Shown: positions 1-9,216, numbered from the stretch's first letter. The stretch: DNA of 64,000 nt from Clostridium transplantifaecale (GCF_900626075.1 NZ_UYZY01000005.1:124001-188000); one strand, 5' to 3'. Program-made: numbers and translations. Notes: a model not told the origin generated them from the letters alone.

Positions 1-1024
1 AGCCCGGGTTCTTGGCTCTGTACTCGTCTGAGTCGTAAGACGGGGCAGTACGGTAACCGAGGATACCGTTATATCCCGTAAGAGCAATAACTGCTTTTGC
101 TCCCTTATAGGAGAAATCAGGGTGCTCTTCGATAAAGTCGTCGAGCAGCGGAACCAGGTCGTAGGAACCTACGAGTACGGAACCGTCTTCCAGTTTCATC
201 TCATTGGTAGGTTTTCCGTCTTCTCCGATAATCATCTTTGTGGCAAAACCGTCGTCTGCCATATATTCATAATAACATACGTCATCCTGTGACATGACGA
301 AAGGCTGCTTGCCCGGAGGCAGCATAATGTCGCCCTGGACAAAGTGCGGATTGCCGTCCTCGCCGGTGGTCTCGTAGGCTACATCATGGAGCTTGACAAG
401 AACAAAACCGCGGTCATACATGGACTGAAGAATTTTCATAAATTCCTCTTTGGTGGTCATCATCTGATTATAGCCCTTTTCCCTCGAATCGCCGTCAAAG
501 GCCTTGGAGGTATCCATAATCAGGGTGTGGAAAAATACATGTGTGACTTTCTTCGGATCGGCGCGCACAAGAGTGCTCTTTGTCTCCTCAAAGCCTGCGA
601 TTGCCGCAGTAACCTGCTCATCCGATGCATAAGGGCTTTCATTTAAAAGCGCGATGGCAGCGTCGTAATCATAACCGGCTGCAATGAGATTAGCGCGGGC
701 CAGATAGCTCTCCAGGCTGTTTGCATTGGCGGAAGCTTCCGCGGCATCCTGGGATTCGGAAGAATCTCCTACCGTCCCCGCAACTCCCTGATTGTCTGGA
801 TCGGGTCCCTGCATGGACGGATCCGAGGCAGTGTAGACCTCCCCAAGTACGCCTCTGGTCTCCAGGCTCTTATTTCTCATGTAGAGATATGCCGCAATGC
901 AGAGTAAAATAGCCAGAATCGACACCAGGACAATATAAGGCAGTACCCGCAGGAACTTCCTGCGCCGGCGCCTGGAATAACTGGAATATCCGCTGCTTTT
1001 CAGTAAAAAATCATCTTTTCCCAT
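1..1024 (-). CDS. Polysaccharide deacetylase-like membrane-anchored protein (3' end outside window)
   Basis: The reading frame opens at ATG 1022-1024 on the minus strand and stays open for 341 codons to the window edge, so the C-terminus is missing. The N-terminus is basic and Arg-rich (residues 10-25), followed by one hydrophobic segment (about 26-48, with VLPYIVLVSILAILLCIAAY), which fits a type II membrane anchor. A Ser/Asp/Gln-rich linker follows, then a globular part with VFFHTLIMDT, MMTTKEEFMKILQSMYD and FVLVKLHDVA. This arrangement resembles clostridial polysaccharide deacetylase (NodB barrel-like) proteins, which act on cell-surface glycans outside the membrane. The family assignment is from recognisable phrases, not a search; the catalytic His residues of NodB domains cannot be confirmed because part of the gene is absent. 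Confidence 0.6.
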   Translation of the reverse strand, partial: MGKDDFLLKSSGYSSYSRRRRRKFLRVLPYIVLVSILAILLCIAAYLYMRNKSLETRGVLGEVYTASDPSMQGPDPDNQGVAGTVGDSSESQDAAEASANANSLESYLARANLIAAGYDYDAAIALLNESPYASDEQVTAAIAGFEETKSTLVRADPKKVTHVFFHTLIMDTSKAFDGDSREKGYNQMMTTKEEFMKILQSMYDRGFVLVKLHDVAYETTGEDGNPHFVQGDIMLPPGKQPFVMSQDDVCYYEYMADDGFATKMIIGEDGKPTNEMKLEDGSVLVGSYDLVPLLDDFIEEHPDFSYKGAKAVIALTGYNGILGYRTAPSYDSDEYRAKNPG

Positions 1025-1192
1025 AGTATTAAATCACCTTTATCTAAGAATATGTTTTGTTTGAGGCGCCTGTAAGGCATGAAATTAAAATTCAGGATGA
1101 CAGACAGGCAAAAAAGTAGACCGGAAAAAATTCCGGCTTCCATTGTTGTCGATGGAAATAAAAAAGAAAATGCATTTCATCGTTTGGATAAC

Positions 1193-1201
1193 ATTATAGC
1201 A
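1193..1201 (-). promoter_or_regulatory. Extended -10 promoter for the deacetylase-like gene
   Basis: On the minus strand TGCTATAAT forms a consensus extended -10 (TGnTATAAT) about 170 bp upstream of the start codon. No good -35 is visible at 16-18 bp, as is usual for extended -10 promoters. Confidence 0.5.
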
Positions 1202-1273
1202 TAGATTTTTGGGAATAACTATTACAGTTTACTTAAAATTTATCCCTTTATTTGGTTATAAGAGGGGATTTAG

Positions 1274-1429
1274 TTGAGATGCGAGGACGCCTCTGTAAGA
1301 CGGCGGACGGGGGAGTGGGGGGATGGATGAGTCTTCAGTCCCGGTTTATAGGTTGTGGTGAGGGGGAATCCAGGAGAAAAAATTCCTACGGGGACTCGCT
1401 CCAGCTTGTGGAATGCGCTGCGGATGCTA
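1274..1429 (+). repeat. Structured interspersed repeat, copy 1, left part (5' of the intron)
   Basis: This segment aligns with the reverse complement of the 3588-3950 copy: shared blocks are GAGGACGCC, GAGTCTTCAGTCCCG, GGTTGT, GGGGAATCC, AGAAAAA and TTCCT-CGGG. It ends in GGATGCTA, directly before the group II intron; copy 2 continues through GGACACTA into sequence matching the far side of the intron. The repeat is GC-rich and self-complementary. The short frames through it are not maintained between copies except a MSLQSR phrase, so I treat it as non-coding. Confidence 0.7.
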
Positions 1430-1946
1430 GTGCGCCCAGAAAAGGGTGTGATATTTAACAGGTGGAAACCCTGTCCGGCAAGGTGCTAACCACACCACCG
1501 GTAGCGAGTCTTGGGCTGACAACAGTAATGCGGCCAGTTAAGCGTAGACAGCCAGGTAATAGGGTTGAGTGATAGAGCACCGAAACGCTGTGAAAATCCA
1601 GCAGGCCGACGCTTTTAGTGTAGTGGAAGGCAATATGTGGGCTTATCGATAGGGTGAGATTTTCCACACTGCTGCGGTGTCCGAGAGCCAATCATGTTAT
1701 ACAATGATATCATGTCAACTGGGGAGAGCCTGCCGTCTCCCCTCCTTGTGTGGGGAAGGGGTATGCCGACCGGAAAGGGAGGCAAACGGGTGGCAGGCAG
1801 TCGGAAGGCCGAATAGTACCGAAAAGGCGGGGAACCGCACCGCTAAAGGGAAGTCGAGAAGGGGCCGGGGAATCCTCCCGGCCCTGCCTTATAAGGCAAT
1901 ATCAAAGAGGAAACATCAACTGCACACAGAGGTAGGAGAAAAAAAG

Positions 1947-3242
1947 ATGGAAACGAAATTGGCGAGAATATCACAGATGTCAAGCGAAAATCCGGACATG
2001 GTATTTACGTCCATCGGGCATCTCATCAACAAAGAGCTGTTGAAGAGCTGCCATGAAAAGATGGATGGAAAGAAAGCAGTGGGAATCGATGGAGTGAGCA
2101 AAGCGGAATACGAAAAGAATCTGGAAGGGAATCTGGAAGATCTGGTACTGCGGCTGAAAAAGAAATCGTATAAGCCAAAGGCAGCCAGAAAAGTGGAGAT
2201 ACCGAAGGAGAATGGGAAAACGAGGCCGCTGAGTATCTACTGCTATGAGGATAAGTTGGTACAGGAAGCGTTAAAGGAACTGCTGGAAGCCGTGTTTGAA
2301 CCCCATTTCTATGAAGAGATGATGGGATTCCGTCCGGGAAGAAGCTGCCATCAGGCAATAAAGAAACTGAACGGGATGCTGGAACGGGAGAAAACGAATT
2401 ATGTACTGGATGCAGATATAAAATCCTTCTTTCAACATCTTGACCATGACTGGATTGTACGGTTTATAGAATCCAAAATCAAAGACCCAAATATCACGCG
2501 CCTGGTAAGGAGAATCCTGAAGAGTGGAATCCTGGAGGATTACCAGTACCATGAGACCTTGGAAGTAAGCGTCCAGGGAGCCGTATGCTACCCGGGGCTG
2601 GCTAACCTGTATATGCATTATGTGCTGGTATGGTGGTTTGTGGAGCAAGTGAAGCCGGGGATGAAAGGCTACTGCGGCATGGTGGTGTAAGCCGATGATT
2701 TTGTAGTGTGCTTCCAAGATAAAGAGGAGGCGGAAGAATTCTATGAACGGTTGAAACGTAGGCTGGGGCACTTTGGGCTGAGCCTGGAAGAGGATAAAAG
2801 CCGTCTAATTGAATTCGGTAGGTATGCGAAGGAACGCAGCCAAAAAGAAGGGAAAAAGGCGGGGACATTCGACTTTCTAGGCTTTACACACTACTGTAGC
2901 GAGAACCGGAACGGGAAGTTCAGAGTGAAGAGGAAAACCAGTAAAAAGAAGTTGGCGAAGAAGAGCCGGGAAATGAACGCGCATATTAAGCGGAAGAGAC
3001 ATGAAGACCCCAAGGAGCTCATCAAAAAGCTGAACGAAATTTTAATTGGCTACTACCATTACTACGGAATCACAGATAATAGCCGAAGTATCTGGTGTTT
3101 CTACGAGCGTGTAAAAAGACGGCTGTACTACTGGCTGAACCGAAGAAGCCAGAGAAACAGCTATACGTGGGAGGGATACAGGGAGTTGTTAAAACAGTAT
3201 CCCCTCAAACGGCCAAAAATCTATGTCAACGTATACGCATGA
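1947..3242 (+). pseudogene. ltrA: Group II intron reverse transcriptase/maturase with in-frame stop
   Basis: The frame starts at ATG 1947 (METKLARISQM) after a GTAGGAG ribosome binding site and ends at 3242, but TAA at 2688-2690 interrupts it. Both halves are in the same frame. N-terminal RT blocks are clear: KAVGIDGVSK, KTRPLSIYCYEDKLVQEAL, GFRPGRSCHQA and VLDADIKSFFQ. The stop falls exactly where the tyrosine of the catalytic YADD box should be (GMVV-stop-ADDFVVCF instead of GMVRYADDFVVCF). The block before it also departs from the family (VQGAVCYPGLAN where QGG-SP-LAN is usual). After the stop, FDFLGFTHY, the maturase region and the PKIYVNVYA end are preserved. This is therefore a recently inactivated gene; nothing else suggests stop-codon readthrough here. 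Confidence 0.88.
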
Positions 3243-3268
3243 TAGAAGTGAACGATGCGCCTTATAAA

Positions 3269-3303
3269 GAGCCGGATGCGGGAAAGCCGCACGTCCGGAT
3301 TTC
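3269..3303 (+). ncRNA. Group II intron domain V
   Basis: GAGCCGGATGCGGG-AAAG-CCGCACGTCCGGAT folds into the conserved domain V hairpin with a GAAA-like tetraloop and the two-base bulge. It is the catalytic core of the ribozyme and is unmutated as far as can be read. Confidence 0.85.
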
Positions 3304-3342
3304 TGTGAGGGGTGTGCCCTGTAAGGGGCACATCTACTCGAC

Positions 3343-3532
3343 GATTCGAAAATACCTCATCAAGCACCGGCGGATTCCAAGGTCCCCTTCGGAAAGTTTT
3401 CTCCTTCCTTCCCCGGGCAGGTGATCGGCGGGACTGAAGACTCAGCGAAGGTTATTGCCCCGTCCGCCGGCTTCAGGGGCTGATTGTCTCTTTCGTCAAG
3501 TGCGGAGGGAGGTCTTGTCGCGGCCACTATAT
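3343..3532 (+). repeat. Structured interspersed repeat, copy 1, right part (3' of the intron)
   Basis: Continuation of the repeat interrupted by the intron. It aligns with the reverse complement of 3588-3770: shared blocks include GAAAA-ACCTC, AGGT-CCC-TCGGAA, TTTTCTCC-TTC, CGGGACTGAAGAC, GGGGCTGATT, TCAAGTGCGG and GTCGC-GCCACTA. CGGGACTGAAGAC here is the reverse complement of the GTCTTCAGTCCCG block in the left part, so each complete element is itself an imperfect inverted repeat. Confidence 0.7.
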
Positions 3533-3587
3533 AGTCGTGAACCTTTCAATTGAATACCATACAAGAGGCATTCCCCTGAAATTCAAG

Positions 3588-3950
3588 GAAACGTAGTGGC
3601 AGCGACAGTAGCCCCCGCACTTGAAGGAAGAGAACAAATCAGCCCCCGCAGGCCGAGTTTCGGGATGGCGAAAACCTTCGCGTCTTCAGTCCCGGGCCAT
3701 AACCTACCTGTGGGGAAGAAGGGAGAAAAAGATTCCGGAGGGAACCTGGGAGTTCATCGGCACTTACCGAGGTTTTTCACGAGGTTAGTGTCCGTTATGT
3801 ACTCCGAAGAGCGCAAGCGTTTCCCGCAGGAACTTTTTCTGCCCGGATTCCCCACCCGCGACAACCTAACATACGGGACTGAAGACTCATACCCTCCCCC
3901 TCCCCATCCCGCCCCCCGCCCGTACCGGCGGCGTCCTCATTCCTCACATT
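3588..3950 (-). repeat. Structured interspersed repeat, copy 2 (uninterrupted, inverted)
   Basis: A complete copy of about 365 bp in inverted orientation to copy 1, separated from it by about 55 bp. It carries both GTCTTCAGTCCCG blocks (in opposite orientation) near its ends and GAGGACGCC at its outer edge. The remaining bases of 3343-4041 are these two repeats plus the spacer at 3533-3587; no convincing gene lies there. Confidence 0.7.
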
Positions 3951-4041
3951 AAAATTTTGTCGGAAAGAAAAGAACACTTCCTGTAACACAGTGGCATAAG
4001 TACATGCATTCTGTCCATATCCTGATTAAAGAAGGAAATAG

Positions 4042-5268
4042 ATGCGGAGAAAAGGTATGAAACGATTAACGGCGGTTATTTTTACGATTATGATGGTCCT
4101 GCAGGCGGGGCTTAGCGTGTATGCTTCAGTTCCGGAGATTCCGGCCGCGGCTGCTTCGGCGATGGTCCAGGCTGCGGACGGGCCGGAAATTCAGGCTCCG
4201 GAGGCAATCCTCATAGAGGCGTCCACCGGAACGGTGATTTATGAAAAGAATGCCGATGAGGCCAGGAACCCGGCCAGTGTCACGAAGATTATGACGCTGC
4301 TTTTGACATTTGACGCCCTGAAGTCCGGAAAAATCCATCTGGACGACGAAGTTGTCACCAGCGCCCACGCAAAATCCATGGGAGGTTCCCAGGTATTCCT
4401 GGAGGAGGGCGAAGTCCAGACCGTAGAGACACTGATCAAGTGTATCGTCATTGCGTCCGGCAACGATGCCAGCGTGGCAATGGCGGAATTCATAGGCGGG
4501 GATGAGGCAACATTTGTAAAAATGATGAATGAGCGGGCAAAAGGTCTTGGAATGGAAAACGCAAACTTTGAGGACTGCTGCGGACTGACTGATTCCACAA
4601 CCCATGCAATGTCGGCCCGTGATATAGCATTAATGTCAAGGGAGCTTATCACAAAATATCCCGAGATTTTTAATTATTCCACGATATGGATGGAAAATAT
4701 CACCCACGTGACAAAACAGGGCACAAAAGAATTCGGTCTTTCCAATACCAACAAACTGCTCAAAATGGCCACTAATTTTGAGGTGACCGGCCTGAAAACG
4801 GGTTCAACCTCCCTGGCTAAATACTGCCTGTCGGCAACGGCAAAAAAAGACGGTGTGGAACTTATCGCCGTCATCCTTGCGGCTCCCGATTTTAAAGCCA
4901 GGTTCGGCGATGCTCTGACGCTTTTAAATTACGGCTATGCCAACTGCCGGATGTACCGCGATGAAGATCCGGGCACGGTGCCGCCGGCCACGCTTATAAA
5001 CGGAATTCAGGACACCGTACAGGGAAGGCTGAATGGAACCTTTTCTTATCTGACAATGAAGGGGGAGGACTTCGGAGGCATTGAGAAAGAATGGGTGTTT
5101 GAAGAAGGGATCAAAGCTCCCGTCAACGAGGGCGATATTCTGGGCCGTCTCGTCTACCGGTTAAACGGGCAGGAGCTTGGAAGCGTGGATATCGTAGCGG
5201 CGGAAGATGTGAGAAAGGCCAATTTCTTTGATTATCTGAAGCGGGCCGCCTCCAGCTTCTGCGTATAG
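4042..5268 (+). CDS. dacF: D-alanyl-D-alanine carboxypeptidase (penicillin-binding protein 5-like, S11)
   Basis: A 408-residue protein with a signal peptide (about 1-30, ending near VYASVPEIP). It trims the terminal D-Ala from peptidoglycan pentapeptides outside the membrane. The three S11 active-site motifs are in order: SVTK (SxxK, near residue 80), SGN (in VIASGNDASVAM) and KTG (GLKTGST). A C-terminal domain follows the catalytic domain, with LNGQELGSVDIVA near its end, as in DacA/DacF. Start: GAAGGA precedes ATG 4042; ATG 4057 is an alternative. It appears to be transcribed alone, since the next gene has its own promoter. The choice of dacF rather than dacA is a guess within the family. 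Confidence 0.88.
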   Translation: MRRKGMKRLTAVIFTIMMVLQAGLSVYASVPEIPAAAASAMVQAADGPEIQAPEAILIEASTGTVIYEKNADEARNPASVTKIMTLLLTFDALKSGKIHLDDEVVTSAHAKSMGGSQVFLEEGEVQTVETLIKCIVIASGNDASVAMAEFIGGDEATFVKMMNERAKGLGMENANFEDCCGLTDSTTHAMSARDIALMSRELITKYPEIFNYSTIWMENITHVTKQGTKEFGLSNTNKLLKMATNFEVTGLKTGSTSLAKYCLSATAKKDGVELIAVILAAPDFKARFGDALTLLNYGYANCRMYRDEDPGTVPPATLINGIQDTVQGRLNGTFSYLTMKGEDFGGIEKEWVFEEGIKAPVNEGDILGRLVYRLNGQELGSVDIVAAEDVRKANFFDYLKRAASSFCV

Positions 5269-5307
5269 GAACTGTGTATATCATATACCTTTAAAACGAA
5301 ACAGGGA

Positions 5308-5354
5308 TTTGTCACTGACAGCCAGATTTTTGGCGCTATTACATAGTGACAAAT
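5308..5354 (+). promoter_or_regulatory. Probable MtlR operator / inverted repeat upstream of mtlA
   Basis: ATTTGTCACT and AGTGACAAAT form two inverted arms either side of a loop of about 28 bases. TTGTCAC is the half-site also found before mtlF (9217-9242), and known MtlR operators in Bacillus relatives contain TTGNCACA half-sites. It could also act as the terminator of the preceding carboxypeptidase gene, but there is no strong T-run after it. Confidence 0.5.
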
Positions 5355-5369
5355 CCTTGTTTCTTCATG

Positions 5370-5399
5370 TTGAAATATTTCCCTCAGGGCGGGTATAAT
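5370..5399 (+). promoter_or_regulatory. Sigma-A promoter of mtlA
   Basis: TTGAAA, an 18-bp spacer and TATAAT. The bases just before the -10 (AGGGCGGG) resemble those of the mtlF promoter at 9259-9288. A leader of about 100 bases precedes mtlA. Confidence 0.65.
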
Positions 5400-5508
5400 A
5401 AAACTATCAAAAGGAACGACCGGCCGGTCACTTTTACCAATTTGGAATTACATGAACGGAAATTGGAAATTGGAAAATAGAACATAAAAGTGGAAAGAGG
5501 GTATCAGT

Positions 5509-6897
5509 ATGAAAGAAAAAGTTCAGTTATTTGGACGGTTTTTAAGCGGAATGGTTATGCCGAATATCGGCGCGTTTATCGCATGGGGCTTAATTACGGC
5601 ATTGTTCATCCCGACAGGCTGGATGCCGAATGAGGCGCTGGCCACGCTTGTTACACCAATGTCAACCGTGCTTCTGCCGCTGTTAATTGCCTATACGGGC
5701 GGCGCTGCCGTACACGGACAGCGGGGCGGCGTAATCGGCGCCATTGCGACCATGGGCGTAATTGTAGGTTCCGATATTCCAATGTTTATCGGCGCTATGA
5801 TTGTAGGTCCTCTGGCAGCATGGATTATGAAAAAGACAGACAATGCAATAGAAGGTAAAATTCCGGCAGGTTTTGAGATGCTGGTTAATAACTTCTCACT
5901 CGGTATCGTAGGAGCAATCCTGACGCTCCTTACCTTAAAGGGCGTTACACCTCTCGTAGAATCATTAAATGAGGCAATGAGGGCAGGCGTTGGTTTCTTC
6001 GTTGACAACAAACTCCTCCCAATGGCAAGTATTTTCATCGAGCCTGCAAAGGTTCTGTTCCTGAACAACGCAATCAACCACGGAATTTTCTCCCCAATGG
6101 GAATTCAGCAGGTGGAGGAGACGGGAAAATCCATTTTCTTCCTGCTTGAAGCTAACCCGGGTCCGGGACTCGGCGTGCTGCTGGCATACTGCCTGGCAGG
6201 AAAGGGTTCTGCCAAGAGCTCCGCACCGGGCGCCGTAATCATCCATTTCCTTGGCGGTATCCATGAGATTTATTTCCCATATATCCTGATGAACCCGCTT
6301 TTACTCCTCTCCGTAATCGCAGGCGGGGCCAGCGGTATCTTTGTGGAGCAGATGCTGGGCGCAGGGCTTTCTGCACCGGCTTCACCGGGAAGCATCATTG
6401 CAATCCTCGGAATGACCCCGCGAGGCGGCTATATCCCGGTTCTGCTGGGTGTTCTTGTAGCAACGGCGGTATCCTTCTTCATCTCCATGCCGATTCTCAA
6501 ATTCGCAGGCAGGGATGAAGACCTGGAAGCTTCAAAGAATAAGATGAAAGAAATGAAGAATGCGGCAAAAGGAATTGCCGAAGAGCGTAAAACAGTTAAT
6601 ACAGGTGATGCAAAAGAAATCAGAAAGATCGTATTTGCCTGTGATGCCGGAATGGGTTCCAGCGCAATGGGAGCAACTGTACTCAAGAAGAAACTGGCGG
6701 CGGCAGGCCTTGGAAATATCGAGGTTATGCATTCACCCGTATCATCCATCCCGGCCGATGCGCAGATTGTGGTAACGCATCAGGAACTGGGGGAGAGAGC
6801 CGGACACAGTAATCCGGACGCACAGCTCATCCTTATCACCAATTTTCTGGCAGCGCCGGAATACGATGAACTGATTCAGGAATTACTGAACCGATAA
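5509..6897 (+). CDS. mtlA: PTS mannitol-specific EIICB component
   Basis: A 462-residue membrane permease that imports and phosphorylates mannitol to mannitol 1-phosphate. The N-terminal EIIC part (about 1-340) starts with VQLFGRFLSGMVMPNIGAFI and has repeated hydrophobic segments and the GIHEIYFPYILM signature around residue 250. The C-terminal EIIB domain (about 370-462) begins IRKIVFACDAGMGSSAMGA; its Cys (ACDAG) is the phosphorylation site. No EIIA domain is fused; the separate EIIA is encoded at 9358. This EIICB plus EIIA split is the usual Firmicute arrangement. Start ATG 5509 follows AAAGAGGGTATCAGT. Phosphate comes from EI and HPr encoded elsewhere. Confidence 0.95.
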   Translation: MKEKVQLFGRFLSGMVMPNIGAFIAWGLITALFIPTGWMPNEALATLVTPMSTVLLPLLIAYTGGAAVHGQRGGVIGAIATMGVIVGSDIPMFIGAMIVGPLAAWIMKKTDNAIEGKIPAGFEMLVNNFSLGIVGAILTLLTLKGVTPLVESLNEAMRAGVGFFVDNKLLPMASIFIEPAKVLFLNNAINHGIFSPMGIQQVEETGKSIFFLLEANPGPGLGVLLAYCLAGKGSAKSSAPGAVIIHFLGGIHEIYFPYILMNPLLLLSVIAGGASGIFVEQMLGAGLSAPASPGSIIAILGMTPRGGYIPVLLGVLVATAVSFFISMPILKFAGRDEDLEASKNKMKEMKNAAKGIAEERKTVNTGDAKEIRKIVFACDAGMGSSAMGATVLKKKLAAAGLGNIEVMHSPVSSIPADAQIVVTHQELGERAGHSNPDAQLILITNFLAAPEYDELIQELLNR

Positions 6898-6954
6898 GGA
6901 AAAATGTTCTGGTTCCGTTACATTGACGGGATGGGACACGTATAGAAGAATGTT

Positions 6955-6996
6955 AAGGCAGAAACCGGGTGTGGCTTCACACCCTGTTCTGTCTTT
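6955..6996 (+). terminator. Intercistronic hairpin between mtlA and mtlR
   Basis: AGGCAGAA-acc-GGGTGTG-gctt-CACACCC-TG-TTCTGTCTT folds into a strong hairpin with a short T stretch. It probably ends most mtlA transcripts or protects the mtlA mRNA 3' end, lowering mtlR expression. Confidence 0.6.
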
Positions 6997-7093
6997 CTAT
7001 CGTATAAGAGAACCGGGCGGAAAAGGGCCTGAATGACAAAAAACAGGTAAGCGCGGTTAAGTGTCGGAAAATGGGAGAGGGAACGGTAAATAT

Positions 7094-9193
7094 ATGGATT
7101 TTACGCCGAGAATGCAGCAGATACTTCGGATCATGCTGAATGAAGATAAAGTCATATCCGTCAAAAATCTGGCGGAGCAGATGAAACTGAGCAAGCGCAC
7201 GGTCCAGAGGGAACTGGAATATCTGGGAAAAGCGCTGAAAGAATACAATGTGACATTCTGTTCCAAGACGGGAACGGGAGTGTGGCTGGAAGGAGAAGCG
7301 GAAGATAAAGAGAGGCTGTATCATCAGCTGAGTGAGAAGGATACGCTGGACGTTTCGGACAGGACGGAGCGCCGCAAGCGGCTGCTCCTGGAAATCCTGA
7401 AGGACAAGACACTGAAAAAGCTCTACTATTACAGCGATCTGTTCGGAGTCAGCGAAGCGACCATCAGCGCGGATCTGGAGGCGGCGGAGGAGTGGTTTGC
7501 CCCATTCAACCTGAAAATCAACCGGAAACCCGGTTATGGGATATCCATAGAAGGCAGGGAGAAGGATTTCCGCCTGGCTCTCAGGTCCTTTATCGATGAA
7601 AATATCGACACACGCTTTATCCGGGATATTTACGAGGAAAAAGACCAGGCGCTGTTTGAACTGGTGGAAAATAAAAATGATAAAAACATCTATAAGATTT
7701 TAAATAACGATCTTCTGCTGCGCGTCATTGCGTGCATCCAGAGGGTGAAGGACAGAAGACTTTTAAATCTGACCGAGAATTCCTATGTGGGACTTGTCCT
7801 CCATGTGACGATCGCGGTAAACAGGATTCTGGGGAAAGAGATTCTGGAAGAGAATGAGGCTATGGTCAAGTCCCTGTACGGCGATGAAGATTATCGTCTG
7901 GCCGGCAGAATTGTGGAAGAACTTAGAAAGGAATTTGAGATCGAAATCCCGGAGATCGAGGTCGCATACGTCTGTCTTCATATCAAGGGGGCTAAGGTGC
8001 AGCAGATAGAGCTGGATGAGGACTCAAAGGCCAGGGTGAGCGGCCAGAGAGAACTGCTGTCGGTGGTAAACGCGATGATTGACCGGTTTGATCCGGCCGT
8101 TGCCTGGCAGCTCAAGCAGGATGAGGAGTTCGTCGTCCAGGGGCTGGCCGCCCATCTGCAGCCGACGTTAGTGCGCCTTGCCAACAATATGAAAATTGAG
8201 AATCCTCTTCTGGAACAGATAAAGAACGACTATGCCGCCATTTTCGAGCGGTGCCGCGACGTTGCCGAAGTAATAGAGGAACATTACGGTTTCACGGTAC
8301 CGGAGCCGGAGATAGGCTATCTGGCTATCCATTTCGGGGCGGCTATGGTGCGCCTGGAAAGCCGGAAGGAAGTAAAGAGAAAAGTGAACATGGGTGTTGT
8401 CTGTGCCAGCGGAATTGGAATATCACGTCTGATGTGCTCCAGGATCAACAAGTTTTTCAAGGAGCGCATCGAACTTACGGCATACGGGGTCAACGATTTG
8501 AACCCGTTCGCACTGGAGCATACCGATTTCTTTGTATCCACACTCCCTGTCAGGGAAAATGCGGATATCCTTTACGTAAGCCCCCTTCTGACGTCCCAGG
8601 AGATGGAGCAGATAGCCGCCAGGGTGCGTGAATACGAACGCATGCCCGCGGCCGGGAAAGAGAACGAGGCGTTTACAAGACAGCTCGAGGAAGTCAACTA
8701 TCTGGCGACCCAGATTAAATCGCTGATCAAACGTTTCAGACGCACAAAGATTGGGACGGCGGCAACATTCGGGGAACTGCTTTTAAAGGCGGGGGAGGAG
8801 CAGACGCCCTACGCGGATCGGCAGACCATGATCATAGAGGCATTAAAGAGAAGGGAAACGATGGGCTCCCAGTTTTTTCCGGATTACTCTTTCGCACTCC
8901 TCCACGCACGGACGGCGGGGGTCACGAAACCGGTATTTACGGCCTTTGTACCGGAATCGGGAGAAAGATTTACCGCCCCTGATATGAAGGGGATCAGGGC
9001 AGCTATTGTCATGCTGATGCCGGAGGAAGGCCACACGCAGGAAAACGCAGACATGCTGGGCTATCTGAGCCAGATGCTGGTGGAAAAGGATGAGTTTCTG
9101 GATACCATCATAACAAAGGAAGAGGAGGACGTACGGGATTTGCTGTCGCGGTATCTCAAAAAATATTTTGATCAGTACCTGGACAGGATGTGA
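7094..9193 (+). CDS. mtlR: Mannitol operon transcriptional activator, PRD domains
   Basis: About 699 residues. Order: two N-terminal DNA-binding helix-turn-helix regions (MQQILRIMLNEDKVISVKNLAEQMKLS, KRTVQREL; then LFGVSEATISADLEA), two PTS regulation domains (conserved His in HVTIAVNR, VCLHIKG, EEHYGF and AIHFGAA), an EIIB-Gat-like domain (NMGVVCASGIGISRLMCS) and a C-terminal EIIA-like domain (FALLHARTAG). The protein senses PTS phosphorylation state and activates mannitol genes, matching its position between mtlA and mtlF. Its likely binding sites are the TTGTCAC elements at 5308-5354 and 9217-9242. An upstream GTG at 7061 is an alternative start; ATG 7094 is chosen because the HTH begins right after it. 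Confidence 0.9.
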   Translation: MDFTPRMQQILRIMLNEDKVISVKNLAEQMKLSKRTVQRELEYLGKALKEYNVTFCSKTGTGVWLEGEAEDKERLYHQLSEKDTLDVSDRTERRKRLLLEILKDKTLKKLYYYSDLFGVSEATISADLEAAEEWFAPFNLKINRKPGYGISIEGREKDFRLALRSFIDENIDTRFIRDIYEEKDQALFELVENKNDKNIYKILNNDLLLRVIACIQRVKDRRLLNLTENSYVGLVLHVTIAVNRILGKEILEENEAMVKSLYGDEDYRLAGRIVEELRKEFEIEIPEIEVAYVCLHIKGAKVQQIELDEDSKARVSGQRELLSVVNAMIDRFDPAVAWQLKQDEEFVVQGLAAHLQPTLVRLANNMKIENPLLEQIKNDYAAIFERCRDVAEVIEEHYGFTVPEPEIGYLAIHFGAAMVRLESRKEVKRKVNMGVVCASGIGISRLMCSRINKFFKERIELTAYGVNDLNPFALEHTDFFVSTLPVRENADILYVSPLLTSQEMEQIAARVREYERMPAAGKENEAFTRQLEEVNYLATQIKSLIKRFRRTKIGTAATFGELLLKAGEEQTPYADRQTMIIEALKRRETMGSQFFPDYSFALLHARTAGVTKPVFTAFVPESGERFTAPDMKGIRAAIVMLMPEEGHTQENADMLGYLSQMLVEKDEFLDTIITKEEEDVRDLLSRYLKKYFDQYLDRM

Positions 9194-9216
9194 CCACGGA
9201 GACTTCCGCCTTCAGC

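Larger units (their letters stand above)
1430..3342 (+). mobile_element. Group II intron, 1,913 bp
   Basis: The 5' end GTGCGCC is the canonical group II intron start, and the 3' part carries a domain V hairpin and a domain VI-like hairpin ending CTACTCGAC. A reverse transcriptase/maturase frame lies inside (1947-3242). The boundaries are supported independently: removing 1430-3342 joins sequence that aligns across the junction with the uninterrupted repeat copy at 3588-3950. The intron encodes RT and maturase regions but no HNH endonuclease domain is visible at the protein's end. The RNA core looks intact while the protein is broken (see 1947-3242), so it could only move with a helper maturase. 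Confidence 0.9.

Noticed and set aside
1677-1946. Longer reading of the intron protein starting at 1677
   Set aside because: The frame is open, but these codons lie in the structured intron RNA and the RT family begins at ATG 1947 behind a good ribosome binding site.
2560-2710. Stop-codon readthrough or recoding in the maturase
   Set aside because: No recoding signal is visible and neighbouring residues of the catalytic block are altered as well, which fits mutation.
3095-3952. Reading frames of about 110 residues after the maturase and across the repeats
   Set aside because: They cross intron domains V/VI or the palindromic repeat, lack ribosome binding sites and have Pro/Arg-rich composition typical of GC-rich non-coding DNA.
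1252-3989. A short protein with MSLQSR encoded by the repeats
   Set aside because: The phrase occurs in both copies, but the frames differ in start, end and remaining sequence; similarity follows the DNA repeat.
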